Origin: Sphingobacteriales bacterium
GTDB lineage: Bacteria > Bacteroidota > Bacteroidia > Chitinophagales > UBA2359
Assembly (NCBI GenBank): GCA_016711285.1
Contig: JADJTG010000012.1
Span: forward strand, 62,001-126,000
Direction of reading: 5' to 3'
Length of the DNA stretch: 64,000 nucleotides
The notes below the pieces were generated by a model, which saw nothing but the letters and a program-made list of their open reading frames with translations, had not been told where the DNA came from and did not search any database. Positions 8,071 to 17,921 of the stretch are shown here, in pieces. Made by a program: the position numbers and the translations under genes. Numbering within the stretch: position 1 is the first letter of the stretch; each line of letters starts with the position of its first letter.

Positions 8071-9581
8071 ATGACAACAACACACGCTCAACAACTCGCC
8101 GACATTCAGAACTTTGAAGGCAAATATCCCAAGCAACTGTGGTATTTGTTTTTCTCTGAAATGTGGGAACGCTTCTGTTTTTATGGCATGCGCGGTATGC
8201 TCACTTATTTTATGGTAAATCAACTGATGATGAAAGAAGATGTAGCCAACCTGCAATACGGAGCTACACAGGCATTTGTATATGCTTTCACTTTTATCGG
8301 CGGTTTGTTTGCGGATAAAATTCTGGGTTTTCGCAAATCGCTCTTTTGGGGCGGCATTTTAATGATTATCGGCAGCCTTATTTTGGCTTTTGACCCTAAA
8401 ACACTTTTCTTCATCGGCATTAGTTTTACCATTATCGGAACGGGTTTTTTCAAGCCCAACATATCCACAATGGTAGGCTCTTTGTATAAAGAAGGCGACC
8501 CGCGCCGCGATGCGGGCTTTTCGCTGTTTTATTCGGGTATCAATATCGGTGCTTTGCTGGGCGGCTATGCCTGTATTGCCATTGGCAAAAGTTATTCGTG
8601 GAATCTGGCTTTTGGCTTGGCGGCTATTGTGATGACGATTAGTTTGCTTACTTTTATTTTTACCCAAAGAAGTTTGGGACCTATCGGCTTGTCGCCTTTG
8701 GCTATTAAAAATGCCGATGGCACTGCTACTACGGCAAGCTCCAAAAAATGGTACGAATATGCGGTATATATCGGCTCATTGTTTTTTATTCCGATAATTA
8801 TGATGATGGTATCCAATACCGACTATACCGATTTATTTATGTACACCATCGGACCGGCGGCTTTGTTGTATATTTTTTATGAAATGACAAAAGTGACTGC
8901 CGCCGAGCGCAAAAAACTCATAGCGGCTTTGGTATTTATTGTTTTTTCGGTGATATTTTGGGCATTTTTGAGCAAAGCGGCGGTTCTTTGAGCCTTTTTG
9001 CCGCCAACAACCTCAGCAGCAATTTGCTGGGCTTTATCAAAGCCGACCCCAACGGCGTAAACAATGCCGCCAACTCCTTGTTTGTTATCATTTTTGCGCC
9101 GATTTTGGGTATTATTTGGTTGGCATTGGCAAAAAACAAAATAGAACCCAACACGGTAGTAAAATTCGGTTTGGGCTTTTTGTTTCTGGCAGCCGCTTTT
9201 TATGTGTTTTATGCCACCCGCTTTTTCGCCGATGCGCAAGGCATCACTTCTTTAGATGTATTTACTTTGGCATATTTGGTGATTACTTTCGGCGAGTTGT
9301 GCCTATCGCCTATCGGACTTTCTATTATGACGAAACTGTCGCCGCACCGCTTGCAGGGCGTGATGATGGGAATGTGGTTTTTGGCGAGTGCCTACGGGCA
9401 ATATGTGGCGGGCATTTTAGGAGCGAATATGGTAAGCCCCAAAGCAGATGCTTCGGCAATGGACAAGCTGATTTCTTACACAGATGGCTACTACCAATTG
9501 GCGATATACGCTCTGATAGTGGGCGTGGTATTGTTGGTGATTTCGCCCATAGTACGCCGCCTGATGCAGGAAGTAAAATAA
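8071..9581 (+). CDS. POT/PTR2 family proton-coupled oligopeptide transporter (frameshifted)
   Basis: Two overlapping frames together encode a full transporter of about 500 residues. The first (8071-8991) has the POT signature EMWERFCFYG (residues 30-39, the ExxERFxYYG proton-coupling motif) and FYSGINIGALLGG (PTR2 signature). The second frame takes over in EQSGGSLSLFAANNL and continues to the last helices (GIMMGMWFLASAYGQY-like segment, VRRLMQEVK end). The break lies at the T run 8965-8969: one more T would give WAFFEQSGG, joining the frames exactly. The protein would sit in the inner membrane and import di- and tripeptides with protons. A consensus error is the simplest explanation; a real inactivating slip cannot be excluded. 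Confidence 0.88.
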
Positions 9582-9601
9582 AAGAAAACGAGCTATGATA
9601 T

Positions 9602-9650
9602 AAAAATCCGCCGCACGAAGTTGTAAAAACCTGTGCGGCGGATTTTCTTT
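9602..9650. terminator. Bidirectional terminator between converging genes
   Basis: AAATCCGCCGCAC pairs with GTGCGGCGGATTT over a 16-base loop. The T run on the right serves the transporter and the A run on the left serves the minus-strand lipoamide dehydrogenase gene. Confidence 0.85.
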
Positions 9651-9728
9651 TTAAAAAAAGTAAATATGGGATTAATCGCTTTTGGTTGATATTCTGCTTA
9701 TATAAAATTCAAAAGCTATTCCGATGTT

Positions 9729-11113
9729 TTACAAATGTATCACTTCGCCGTAGGCGGCGGCGGTGGCTTCCATCACGGCTTCGCTCATAGTGGGGTGTGG
9801 GTGCACTGCTTTGAGGATTTCGTGTCCGGTGGTTTCGAGTTTGCGGGCTGTTACTATTTCGGCTATCATTTCGGTTACGTTGGCTCCGATAAAATGTGCG
9901 CCGAGAAGTTCGCCGTATTTTTCGTCATAAATCAGTTTTACAAAGCCTTCGTTGTGTCCGGAGGCACTGGCTTTGCCCGATGCCGAAAACGGAAATTTTC
10001 CGATTTTTACACTATAACCGGCGGCGGTGGCGGCGGCTTCGGTGTAGCCCACACTCGCCACTTCGGGCACACAATAAGTGCAGCCGGGGATATTGTTGTA
10101 GTCAAGGGCTTCGGGCTGCAAACCAGCCATGTGCTCTACGGCAATGATACCTTCGGCAGAGGCTACGTGGGCGAGGGCTTGTCCGGCGGTGATGTCGCCG
10201 ATGGCATACACCCTTTCACATTGGTTTGGTACATCGCATCAGTGAGTACCTTGCCTTTGTCGGTTTTGATGCCGAGTGCCTCCAAGCCGATGCCTTCTAT
10301 GTTGGTGCTCACGCCTACGGCACTCAACACTACATCGCACTCAATGGTTTGCGCTTCGCCTTCTTTGGGCTGTATCAGCACTTTACATTTTTCGCCCGAA
10401 GTATCTACTTTTTCCACCGAAGCATTGGTGATGATGTTCATTCCCGCTTTTTTGTATATTTTTTCCAATTCTTTGGAAACATCGCTGTCTTCTACGGGCA
10501 AAATATTAGGCATATACTCCACCACCGTTATTTGTGTGCCGAGCGTATGATAAAAATACGAAAACTCCATACCGATAGCACCGGCTCCTACCACCACCAT
10601 TGATTGGGGCTGTTGCGGCAAGCTCATCGCTTCGCGGTAGCCGATGATTTTTTTACCGTCTTGCGGCAAATTGGGCAACAGGCGCGACCGCCCGCCCGTA
10701 GCGAGCAATATATATTTGGCGGTATATTCTTTTTTGGCACCGGCAGCGTCTGTTACTTCTACTTTGGAAGCCGTCACCAATTTTCCGAAGCCGTTGAGCA
10801 CCTCTATTTTATTTTTACGCATCAAAAAACTTACACCTTTGCTCATTTTGGCGGCTACTTCGCGGCTGCGGTTCACTACTTTTCCGAAGTCGGCTTTGGG
10901 GGCGGCGGCTTCAATGCCGTAGTCGGCGGCGTGCTTTAAGTATTCAAATACCTGAGCACTTTTGAGCAGGGCTTTGGTAGGAATACAGCCCCAATTTAAA
11001 CAAACACCGCCGAGCGATTCTTTTCTACAATAGCAGTTTTTAAGCCCAATTGCGAAGCGCGGATAGCCGCCACATAGCCAAATACTGCCGATAACAATCA
11101 AATCAAAATTCAT
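9729..11113 (-). CDS. lpdA: Dihydrolipoyl dehydrogenase (E3), with three frame lesions
   Basis: This is the flavoprotein that reoxidises lipoamide in 2-oxo acid dehydrogenase and glycine cleavage complexes. The redox motif GGVCLNWGCIPTKALLKS contains the active cysteines (38 and 43 of the N-terminal frame). A second Rossmann motif, VVVGAGAIGMEF, binds NAD. The C-terminal frame has YAIGDITAG and the catalytic HPHPTMSEA. Near the N-terminus the FAD loop (expected GSGPGGY) is lost: the frame shifts at about 11078-11084 and returns at the short T run 11021-11024. At 10211-10213 a missing C on the plus strand splits the gene into two frames; restoring it gives NVKGVYAIGDI. As printed the protein could not bind FAD normally. 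The family call is certain; whether the gene is functional is not. Confidence 0.9.
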
Positions 11114-11260
11114 AAAAAAATATCAAAAAATAGAGCGTTAAAATAATTTTTGGTAAAAATACGGATAAGTACACAAATATCTTATAAAACTTAGCAATAG
11201 CTGTATTATTGGCGGCACATATTTTTAAATGCCCTGCAACTACAACATAACAAAATGTTT

Positions 11261-11268
11261 TATATTTG
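11261..11268 (+). promoter_or_regulatory. Bacteroidota-type -7 element TATATTTG
   Basis: It matches TAnnTTTG and lies about 50 bp upstream of the small membrane protein gene at 11319. No clear -33 TTTG was found at the usual distance. Confidence 0.45.
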
Positions 11269-11318
11269 TCGTTGAAAATATCCGGTTATTTTTTTATCAA
11301 TTTTACAATATTTTGTAT

Positions 11319-11663
11319 ATGAATTTTCTGATACGACTCTTAATCAATGCGGTTTGTGTATATATATTGGCAAATTACCTGCCGAATATCAGTGTGGATA
11401 GTTTTGGAAATTCTGTGTTGGTAGCGGCATTGCTGGCATTTGTAAACAGCTTTTTAAAACCCATTCTTTCTTTTATCACTTTTCCGATAACCATTTTAAC
11501 GATGGGCTTGTTTGCTTTGGTGGTTAATGCCGCCATGGTGATGCTGGTGGATTATTTGGTAGATGGTTTTGTGGTGAGCAGTTGGCTGTGGGCGATTGTT
11601 TTTGCCGTATTATTATCAATTTTGAATTCCGTTTTGCTGGGAATTATTGACAATGATTATTGA
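11319..11663 (+). CDS. Phage holin family (PF04020-like) small membrane protein
   Basis: The 114-residue protein has four hydrophobic segments and starts MNFLIRLLINAVCVYILANYL. The features FVNSFLKPILSFITFPIT and LFALVVNAAMVMLVDYLVDGF are typical of the PF04020 family, a widespread inner-membrane family of unknown role in spite of its holin-like name. I chose the ATG at 11319 because the longer frame from 11229 adds a polar, non-conserved leader and would swallow the TATATTTG promoter element. It is monocistronic. Confidence 0.85.
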   Translation: MNFLIRLLINAVCVYILANYLPNISVDSFGNSVLVAALLAFVNSFLKPILSFITFPITILTMGLFALVVNAAMVMLVDYLVDGFVVSSWLWAIVFAVLLSILNSVLLGIIDNDY

Positions 11664-11854
11664 TAAAAAAAACACTTTGCAGCAATTTATCAGATGCGCA
11701 TTTAATTTGTGAGGATTTACCGACAGCAAGCGATAAGGATTTTTATCGTCTTATCTTTTGTTTGACGAACCGAAGGTATTTTGCCGAAAATATTCATGGA
11801 AGTAATTTCTGCTCTCTACAGTGGTTTAATTTTATAGCATACCCATAAATTATA

Positions 11855-12673
11855 GGTAGTGATTTAAAATGTATGCTGAATATTAAGAGGGGTACGGAAC
11901 TTGTTTCTAAGAAAGATATAAGTTTTAATGATACCGTAGTGCATATCATCTTTCTTAGAAAAACAAACGGTTTGGCGACAGAGCCTTTTTAAATGTGTTC
12001 TGAAATCTCGGTTGCGCCTTTCAATATGGGTAGTTTTAGCCTTTGCGATAATATGCTTTTGAGGAGCAATGTACTTTTTATAAGACTTCCAATCATCGGT
12101 TCGGTAGGAATCAATTTGTAAATGAGCGAGTTTTCTCATCAGAGCTTTGCAAGCCGAATTATTGCGTTTTCCGATGTAAAAAGCTAAAATTTGACCAGAA
12201 TCTGCGTCATAAGCATACCAAAGCCAGCGTTTGCCTTGTTTGCGATGTTTGACAAAAGTCCACATTTCATCAATTTGGACCTTCTTAAAATGTCCTTGAA
12301 CAATAGGCTCTTGTATTTGTCTGAACCACTTGCGCAAGATCAATAAGATGCCCGCGATGCTTATTCCACAGACCCTTTGAATATCTCTGATACCACTGCC
12401 ATTGAAGGTCATACAGCGAACCTGCCGTTTAATACGAGGATCTGCTCCTTTGTATTTGTAGGCAAATTGAAATTGTTTTTGCACTTATAACAATAGAAAT
12501 TTTGAGTACCATTGGCTTTTTGCCATTTTTTTTTACATTTGTATCCTCACAATGAGGGCAAACCACTTGAACCAGTATTTCAGACATACTAATTTAAGTT
12601 GGTTTTGCCCTTTTGGGTTGTCAATATGACAACTTTTTGCAAAAATCACCAGCATACATTCTTAATCAGTACC
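11855..12673 (-). mobile_element. IS1-family insertion sequence
   Basis: The element is about 819 bp. Imperfect terminal repeats lie at 11855-11878 and 12650-12673 (21 of 24 bases match, both starting GGTA and ending ATGTATGCTG when read inwards). It carries an InsB-type transposase on the minus strand. I see no convincing 8-9 bp target duplication: the flanks are TAAATTATA on the left and TTCTTATAA on the right. The right flank contains the start of a secreted-protein gene that does not resume on the left, so a deletion next to the element is likely. Confidence 0.85.
11864..12595 (-). pseudogene. IS1-family transposase with broken zinc-ribbon N-terminus
   Basis: The open frame 11864-12484 gives the InsB catalytic part. 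It includes QIDEMWTFVKHRKQGKRWLW, then DDWKSY, then IERRNRDFRTHLKRL and a final CFSKKDDMH...YIF block, the standard IS1 pattern of catalytic Asp and Glu residues. Upstream (to about 12595), the InsA-type zinc ribbon starts MSEILVQVVCPHCEDTNVKKNGKK and would continue with CYKCK. It falls out of frame at two places where one A appears missing (CCAATGG, and the A run in TGCAAAAAC). In many IS1 elements InsA and InsB are joined by a programmed frameshift, but two slips this close suggest error or decay instead. Confidence 0.8.
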
Positions 12674-12761
12674 TTCTTATAAATCTATCTGTTGATTGAG
12701 CAATAATATCACTGCTACACATTAACAGCAATGCGAATAAAAAACTTAATATTTTTTTCAT
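12666..12761 (-). pseudogene. 5' fragment of a secreted-protein gene cut by the IS1 element
   Basis: From an ATG at 12761 the minus strand encodes MKKILSFLFALLLMCSSD then IIAQSTDRF, a clear signal peptide with a cleavage site after IAQ. After 31 codons the frame runs into the IS1 terminal repeat and stops there. No continuation is recognisable on the far side of the element. The passenger is unknown. It is too short for ordinary gene callers but the signal peptide is convincing. Confidence 0.6.
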
Positions 12762-12859
12762 TTGTGTTATTCTTTTTGTGTATTTAATTGCGAGTTTTGA
12801 GAGATAGGACGCATATAACTGTTAGAAGTCACTCCTGTTTGTTTTTATATGTAAAAACA

Positions 12860-13813
12860 TTAAAAAACCGCCCTTGCTATCTCCACAAAAGTTGCTACTC
12901 GCCCCATCGTATAATAATGCAGGCAGGGTACTCCAAATTCTATGAGTTCTTTGGACTGTTGAATACACCACTCCGTGCCCACCCGTGCCACTTCTTTGTC
13001 GTCCTTACATTTTTCTACGGCTTCTGCCAAGTCGTGTGGAATTTCAATATAAAAATGTCGCGGAATACTGGCAATTTGCTTGCGATTGACGATGGGCTTG
13101 ATGCCGGGAATAATCGGAATATTGATACCCTCTTCGCGGCATTGCTTCACGAAATCAAAGAATTTCTGATTGTCAAAAAACATCTGCGTCATAATATAAT
13201 CTGCCCCCGCCTCTACTTTTTGTTTTAAGTGTTTGAGGTCGGTTTTAAAGTTGGGGGCTTCAAAATGTTTTTCGGGATAGCCGGCAATGCCAATGCAAAA
13301 GTCGGTACATACGGCATTCTCCAAATCATCTTCCAAATAAACGCCTTTGTTCATGTTGTTGATTTGCCGCACCAAATCTACTGCATAGCGGTGGCCGTTT
13401 TCGGAGGCGATAAACTCACTTTCTGATTTCATAGCATCGCCGCGCAACGCCAGCACATTATTAATTCCCAAATAATGCAAATCAATCAAAGCATCTTCGG
13501 TAGCATCTTTATTGAAGCCGCCACATACCAAATGCGGTATGGTATCTACTTTGTAGCGATAACGAATTGCCGAGCAAATACCCACCGTGCCGGGGCGTTT
13601 GCTCAATACCACCTGCTCAAAACTACCATCGGGGCGGCGTTTGAAAATATACTCCGAACGATGATAAGTAACATTAATAAATGGCGGCTGAAACTCCATC
13701 AAAGGGTCTAATACATTATAAAGCGACTCGATACTTTTTCCTTTCAGAGGTGGTAATATTTCAAAGGAAATAAGTGTTTTTTGGGAATTGGCTAAATGTT
13801 CGGTAACTTTCAT
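12860..13813 (-). CDS. metF: 5,10-methylenetetrahydrofolate reductase
   Basis: The 317-residue flavoenzyme reduces methylene-THF to methyl-THF for methionine synthesis. The sequence begins SFEILPPLKGKS, the conserved N-terminal strand with the catalytic Glu, and includes VTYHRS, LALRGD, AGYPEKH and MTQMFFD, then PIIPGIKPI, all standard MetF blocks. Length and frame are normal. A TAGCTTTG -7 element lies 52 bp upstream. It appears to be a single-gene unit between an IS1 element and a secreted protease gene on the same strand. Confidence 0.95.
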   Translation of the reverse strand: MKVTEHLANSQKTLISFEILPPLKGKSIESLYNVLDPLMEFQPPFINVTYHRSEYIFKRRPDGSFEQVVLSKRPGTVGICSAIRYRYKVDTIPHLVCGGFNKDATEDALIDLHYLGINNVLALRGDAMKSESEFIASENGHRYAVDLVRQINNMNKGVYLEDDLENAVCTDFCIGIAGYPEKHFEAPNFKTDLKHLKQKVEAGADYIMTQMFFDNQKFFDFVKQCREEGINIPIIPGIKPIVNRKQIASIPRHFYIEIPHDLAEAVEKCKDDKEVARVGTEWCIQQSKELIEFGVPCLHYYTMGRVATFVEIARAVF

Positions 13814-13864
13814 TTCAGGAAAATATTCAGATATACACTAATATTTAAAAATCAGTTTGGCGTG

Positions 13865-13872
13865 CAAAGCTA
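13865..13872 (-). promoter_or_regulatory. -7 promoter element of metF (TAGCTTTG)
   Basis: On the minus strand the sequence reads TAGCTTTGC, matching the Bacteroidota TAnnTTTG element, about 50 bp before the metF ATG and just after the terminator of the upstream protease gene. Confidence 0.5.
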
Positions 13873-13896
13873 CAATATTCACCTGCGATTATCAAA

Positions 13897-13943
13897 AAAT
13901 AAAAAGAGAAAGGACTGCTTGTGAGCAGTCCTTTCTCTTTTTT
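13897..13943 (-). terminator. Strong terminator of the M43 protease gene
   Basis: AAAGAGAAAGGACTGCT pairs with AGCAGTCCTTTCTCTTT over a 4-base loop, with T runs on both strands. It follows the protease stop codon at 13966 on the minus strand and separates that gene from metF. Confidence 0.9.
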
Positions 13944-13965
13944 TATCCGAATGAATAACAATATA

Positions 13966-15903
13966 TTAGTGATTTACCACTACTTTTTGTGTGCGTATTT
14001 CTTTGCCTTGCTGAACATTTACGATATATACGCCATTGGCAATACCGCCCATATTCAACTCAACACGGTTAGAGCCTTTATTGACAGAAACCGGCAAACG
14101 CAACATTTCTTTTCCGTACATATCATATACAGTTACATTGGCATCGCTGATTTCAAAAGTGTTGAAATCAATAGTCAATACATCTTGTACCGGATTAGGG
14201 AAAATGCTCAAGCTTTCAAAAGCAGGTGCGCTTTCCAACGCCTCCAAATTGTTGCTGCCGTCATTACGAAAAGCAGTAGAACTGATGCTCGCTTTGAGGT
14301 TGTAGCAAGATGAACTACTGTAAGCACCGCCGTAGCCATATACTTTTACATAATAAGTAGCTGTAGTAGCATTATTATAAATGATACTTTCGGCATCGGT
14401 ATTGGCATTTTCAGAAGTAGCCAATAAAGTACCATTAGACTTATATAATTGTAAATCATAGTCAAGCGGCAAATTATATAATTCTACCAAAATATTCTTT
14501 TTGGTGCTGGTATTAGAGAATTTGAACCAGTCCACATCAGTGCTGCTGCCGATTTTTGCAGTAATGGCACTGTTCACCGCAATAGTTTTAGCAGATGAAA
14601 AAGAGTTGTTGCTTTCGTAATTATCTGTGCAGGAAGTGCTGGTAGCAGCAGAGGTAGTAAAGCTGGCAGCAGCAGAATAAGAACCGGTAGTAGAACATAC
14701 GGCTTGTACTTGGAAATTATAAGTAGTAGATGCCGCCAAACCACTCAAACTTTTTGAGTTGGTAGTAGATGTGGTGGTAGTCCAGGTAGTGGCACTTGAA
14801 GTTTTGTACTGAACATTGTAAGAAGTAGCACCGCTTACTGCCGCCCAACTCAAAGTAGCACTGCTTGAAGTAACAGCAGATGCCGACAAAGAAGAAGGTG
14901 TGCCGCAAGTGGTGGTACCGCCGCCGCCCGAAGGAGCATTGCAGGCAGTAGAAGTAGCCAAACTGGCGCGTGTACCGCCCGAAGCCAATACAGCTTGCAT
15001 ACGGGTTTTTTGACCACTGCTGAACATATACATACAAGCATCATCGGTATAATCCATATAGTTCATTGTCATTTCTCGCGGGCTGCCGCTGCAAGTGCTG
15101 TAATGCGGCTGCGAAGGACAACCATAGTTAGAAGTATTGTGTGTAGGTGTATCACTTACCAAGTCGCTGCCGCAAGTGGCATCGCCCCAGATATGGCGCA
15201 AATTGAGGTAGTGTCCTACTTCGTGTGTGGCAGTACGTCCTTTATTGAAAGGAGCAGTAGCTGTACCTGTTGTACCCAAATAGCGATAGTCAATCACTAC
15301 GCCATCAGTAGCGGTAGAGCCGCCAGGGAATTGGGCATAACCCAAAATGCCGCCGCCGATATTACATATCCAAATGTTTAAATATTTAGTAGCGTCCCAA
15401 GGATTTACACCGCCCTGTGTTGCTTTTTTTACGTTGTCGTTTGTACCCCAAGAACTCACATTGGCATAAGTGCGCGTGATACCCGTAGTAGCTGCACCGG
15501 TCGGTGTGGTTTGCGCCAAACAGAAATTAATTTCGGCATCGGCAGCAAGTCCGGCAAAAGCTGAAGGCACGCTGCCTGCGTCACTGTTCAATTTACGAAA
15601 GTCGTTGTTCAATACAGTCAATTGCGACATTATCTGCGCATCGCTGATGTTTTCGGTAGTCGTTTTATAAACTACATGGAATACTACCGGAATGGTATAA
15701 ACCACACGCTCATTTTCGTGTTCGTGCTTTGCCACATAATTTTGTGTAAATGTTTCAATGTTTTGCATTTTTTGCTCCAAAGCAGGGTCTTCCTGTTTCA
15801 AACGGTCTAATACGTCCATAGAGCCGCAGTTGCGTTGTTGTTGCGCAAACATAGCAGTAGAAGCAGCCAAAATTGCAAGAAGAAGGGCAGAGATTCTTTT
15901 CAT
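13966..15903 (-). CDS. Secreted M43-family zinc metalloprotease with FN3, PPC and T9SS sorting domains
   Basis: The 645-residue multidomain protein has a signal peptide at 1-20, then a propeptide. The metzincin-type site HEVGHYLNLRH (227-237) has its Met-turn in MNYMDY (280-285). Family M43 includes pappalysin and cytophagalysin. A fibronectin type III domain (about 333-415) follows a glycine-rich linker. Next is a pre-peptidase C-terminal domain (about 424-540, with DVDWFKF), then a type A sorting tail (about 565-645: SIFPNPVQD, VTVYDMYGKEM, NGVYIVNV). It is predicted to be exported by type IX secretion and to digest extracellular protein. The serine/threonine-rich FN3 region is normal for such proteins. 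The frame is intact over its whole length. Confidence 0.93.
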   Translation of the reverse strand: MKRISALLLAILAASTAMFAQQQRNCGSMDVLDRLKQEDPALEQKMQNIETFTQNYVAKHEHENERVVYTIPVVFHVVYKTTTENISDAQIMSQLTVLNNDFRKLNSDAGSVPSAFAGLAADAEINFCLAQTTPTGAATTGITRTYANVSSWGTNDNVKKATQGGVNPWDATKYLNIWICNIGGGILGYAQFPGGSTATDGVVIDYRYLGTTGTATAPFNKGRTATHEVGHYLNLRHIWGDATCGSDLVSDTPTHNTSNYGCPSQPHYSTCSGSPREMTMNYMDYTDDACMYMFSSGQKTRMQAVLASGGTRASLATSTACNAPSGGGGTTTCGTPSSLSASAVTSSSATLSWAAVSGATSYNVQYKTSSATTWTTTTSTTNSKSLSGLAASTTYNFQVQAVCSTTGSYSAAASFTTSAATSTSCTDNYESNNSFSSAKTIAVNSAITAKIGSSTDVDWFKFSNTSTKKNILVELYNLPLDYDLQLYKSNGTLLATSENANTDAESIIYNNATTATYYVKVYGYGGAYSSSSCYNLKASISSTAFRNDGSNNLEALESAPAFESLSIFPNPVQDVLTIDFNTFEISDANVTVYDMYGKEMLRLPVSVNKGSNRVELNMGGIANGVYIVNVQQGKEIRTQKVVVNH

Positions 15904-16483
15904 TTTTTTTAAATTTGTTTGGGGAAGTTAAGTTATTATATAAATAAAAATTATATCACGATTAAATAAGAAAGATGATAAAATCAATTCAAGGCGGTGT
16001 CAAAAAATATGCCAATTTTTATAAATTAATTTAACAATCCAAAAGCGGCGAAAAGTTATGTATAAAATTTTAATCTGTATAATTTTTTTTAAAAATTTTT
16101 TCTATTTAAAAAAAACAATATTCCTATTAGAAAAACAAATCTTTTTGTGGGTCAAAATTTTATTTACTCGCCTTCAGCATACTAAAAAAAATTTAATCAA
16201 AATAAAAAAACAAACTATACTTATGTAAATATTAAAAAATAATTGTACAAAAAAAGCTACACTTTTAATATTTACTCTCCGTTAAAAATTAAGCAATAAA
16301 ATAAAATTGGAATGAATACATATTTGTTTTATTGAAGTTTTTTAAGCAGCAAAATTCCATATAACGGAAATCCAAATACTCCATATCTACCTGTTTATTT
16401 ACGCTATCCAAAAAAATAAACATCGTTGCCGTTCTATGTAATTGAAGTATCTTGCTTAACTTCGCCCAAAATAAAATTCAACC
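15904..16483. other. AT-rich intergenic region without recognisable genes
   Basis: These 580 bp separate the protease gene from glmM. They are very AT-rich with A and T runs. No open frame, tRNA or convincing hairpin was seen. They should hold the promoters of both flanking, divergent genes, but no TAnnTTTG element stood out. Confidence 0.5.
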
Positions 16484-17896
16484 TTGACACTCATTACATC
16501 TGTATCAGGCATACGCGGCACTATCGGCGGTTCTGTTGGTAGCAACTTAACACCAATAGACATTGTGAAATACACCGCCGCATACGGCACGATGTTGCTC
16601 CAACAGCAACAGCAAGAAGTTGCCAACCTCTCGCCACTCACAGTGGTGGTTGGTAGAGATGCCCGTATATCCGGCGATATAGTGCGCCGCTTGGTGGCGG
16701 CTACTTTACAGGCTCTGGGTATTCATGTTGTTGATACCGGATTAGCTACTACACCCACCGTAGAAATGGCAGTGATAGCCACACAAGCGGCGGGCGGCAT
16801 TATTTTGAGTGCCAGCCACAATCCCAAAGAATGGAACGCCCTCAAACTCCTCAACCATAAAGGCGAATTTATCAGTGCCACCGCCGGTGCCCAGCTGCTC
16901 CAAATTGCACAGAACGAAGCATTTGTTTTTACCGAAGTGGACAAATTGGGCAACTACGAGCGCAACGACAGCTTTTTACAATATCATATTGACCAGATTG
17001 TGGCATTGCCTTTGGTAAATGTGGAAGCCATTCGTTCCAAAAACTATAAGATAGTAATAGATGGTATTAATTCGGTGGGAGCTATTGCCGTACCCGCTTT
17101 GTTGCAGGCTTTGGGTGTTCAGGAAACCATCGTTTTAAATGCTACACCAGACGGAAAATTTGCTCACAACCCCGAACCCTTGCCCGAGCACCTCACCAAT
17201 CTTGCCGAGCGAGTGCGCTCTTTAAAGGCGCATTTGGGTTTTGCGGTAGATCCCGATGCCGACCGCCTTGCCGTGGTGTGCGAAGACGGCGATATGTTTG
17301 GCGAAGAATATACTTTGGTAGCTGTAGCGGACTACATACTCAAGCACCACAAAGGCAGCACGGTATCCAATTTGTCGTCGAGCCGTGCCCTGCGCGATGT
17401 CACCGAAAAAGCGGGCTGCAATTATTTCGCCGCCGCCGTAGGTGAAGTGCATGTAGTAGAAAAAATGAAAGCCGTTGATGCCGTTATCGGCGGCGAAGGC
17501 AACGGCGGCATTATTTATCCGCCTTTGCATTATGGACGCGATGCTTTGGTGGGTATCGCCTTGTTTTTGTCGCATTTGGCAAGCTCCAACAAATACTGCT
17601 CTTTGTTGCGTGCTGCTTATCCTAATTATTATATGGTAAAAGACAAAATAGTGCTGCCACCACAATTGGATATGAACTTGCTGTTGGAAAAAGTGCGGCA
17701 GCGTTTTGCCAAATATCCCGCCAATACCGAAGACGGCTTAAAATTGGAGTTTGACCAAGATTGGGTACATCTGCGCCAATCCAATACCGAACCCATTATC
17801 CGAATCTACGCCGAAAGCCACTCAGAAGTGAGTGCCAAACGCCTAACGGAACAAATCAAAATTGCGATGAAAGAGATTTTAAATCCAACTGCCTAA
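16484..17896 (+). CDS. glmM: Phosphoglucosamine mutase
   Basis: The 470-residue alpha-D-phosphohexomutase interconverts glucosamine 6- and 1-phosphate for cell-wall UDP-GlcNAc. It shows the catalytic serine motif LSASHNPKEWN (Ser111), the metal loop DPDADRL (256, 258, 260), the sugar-recognition loop GGEGNGG (336-342) and the phosphate-binding RQSNTEPIIRIYAES near the C-terminus. The start is a TTG: from there the protein begins MTLITSVSGIRGTIGG, which matches the usual family start, and no in-frame ATG lies nearby. The Bacteroidota enzyme is often annotated as phosphomannomutase, but the context-free best call is GlmM. Confidence 0.88.
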   Translation: MTLITSVSGIRGTIGGSVGSNLTPIDIVKYTAAYGTMLLQQQQQEVANLSPLTVVVGRDARISGDIVRRLVAATLQALGIHVVDTGLATTPTVEMAVIATQAAGGIILSASHNPKEWNALKLLNHKGEFISATAGAQLLQIAQNEAFVFTEVDKLGNYERNDSFLQYHIDQIVALPLVNVEAIRSKNYKIVIDGINSVGAIAVPALLQALGVQETIVLNATPDGKFAHNPEPLPEHLTNLAERVRSLKAHLGFAVDPDADRLAVVCEDGDMFGEEYTLVAVADYILKHHKGSTVSNLSSSRALRDVTEKAGCNYFAAAVGEVHVVEKMKAVDAVIGGEGNGGIIYPPLHYGRDALVGIALFLSHLASSNKYCSLLRAAYPNYYMVKDKIVLPPQLDMNLLLEKVRQRFAKYPANTEDGLKLEFDQDWVHLRQSNTEPIIRIYAESHSEVSAKRLTEQIKIAMKEILNPTA

Positions 17897-17921
17897 TTTT
17901 AAGAAAAAACAGTACCATTTT

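Noticed and set aside
11660..11848. Plus-strand frame of 62 codons between the holin-like gene and the IS1 element
   Set aside because: Not recognisable, starts inside the preceding stop region and shows no conserved pattern. It may be debris of the gene broken by IS1.
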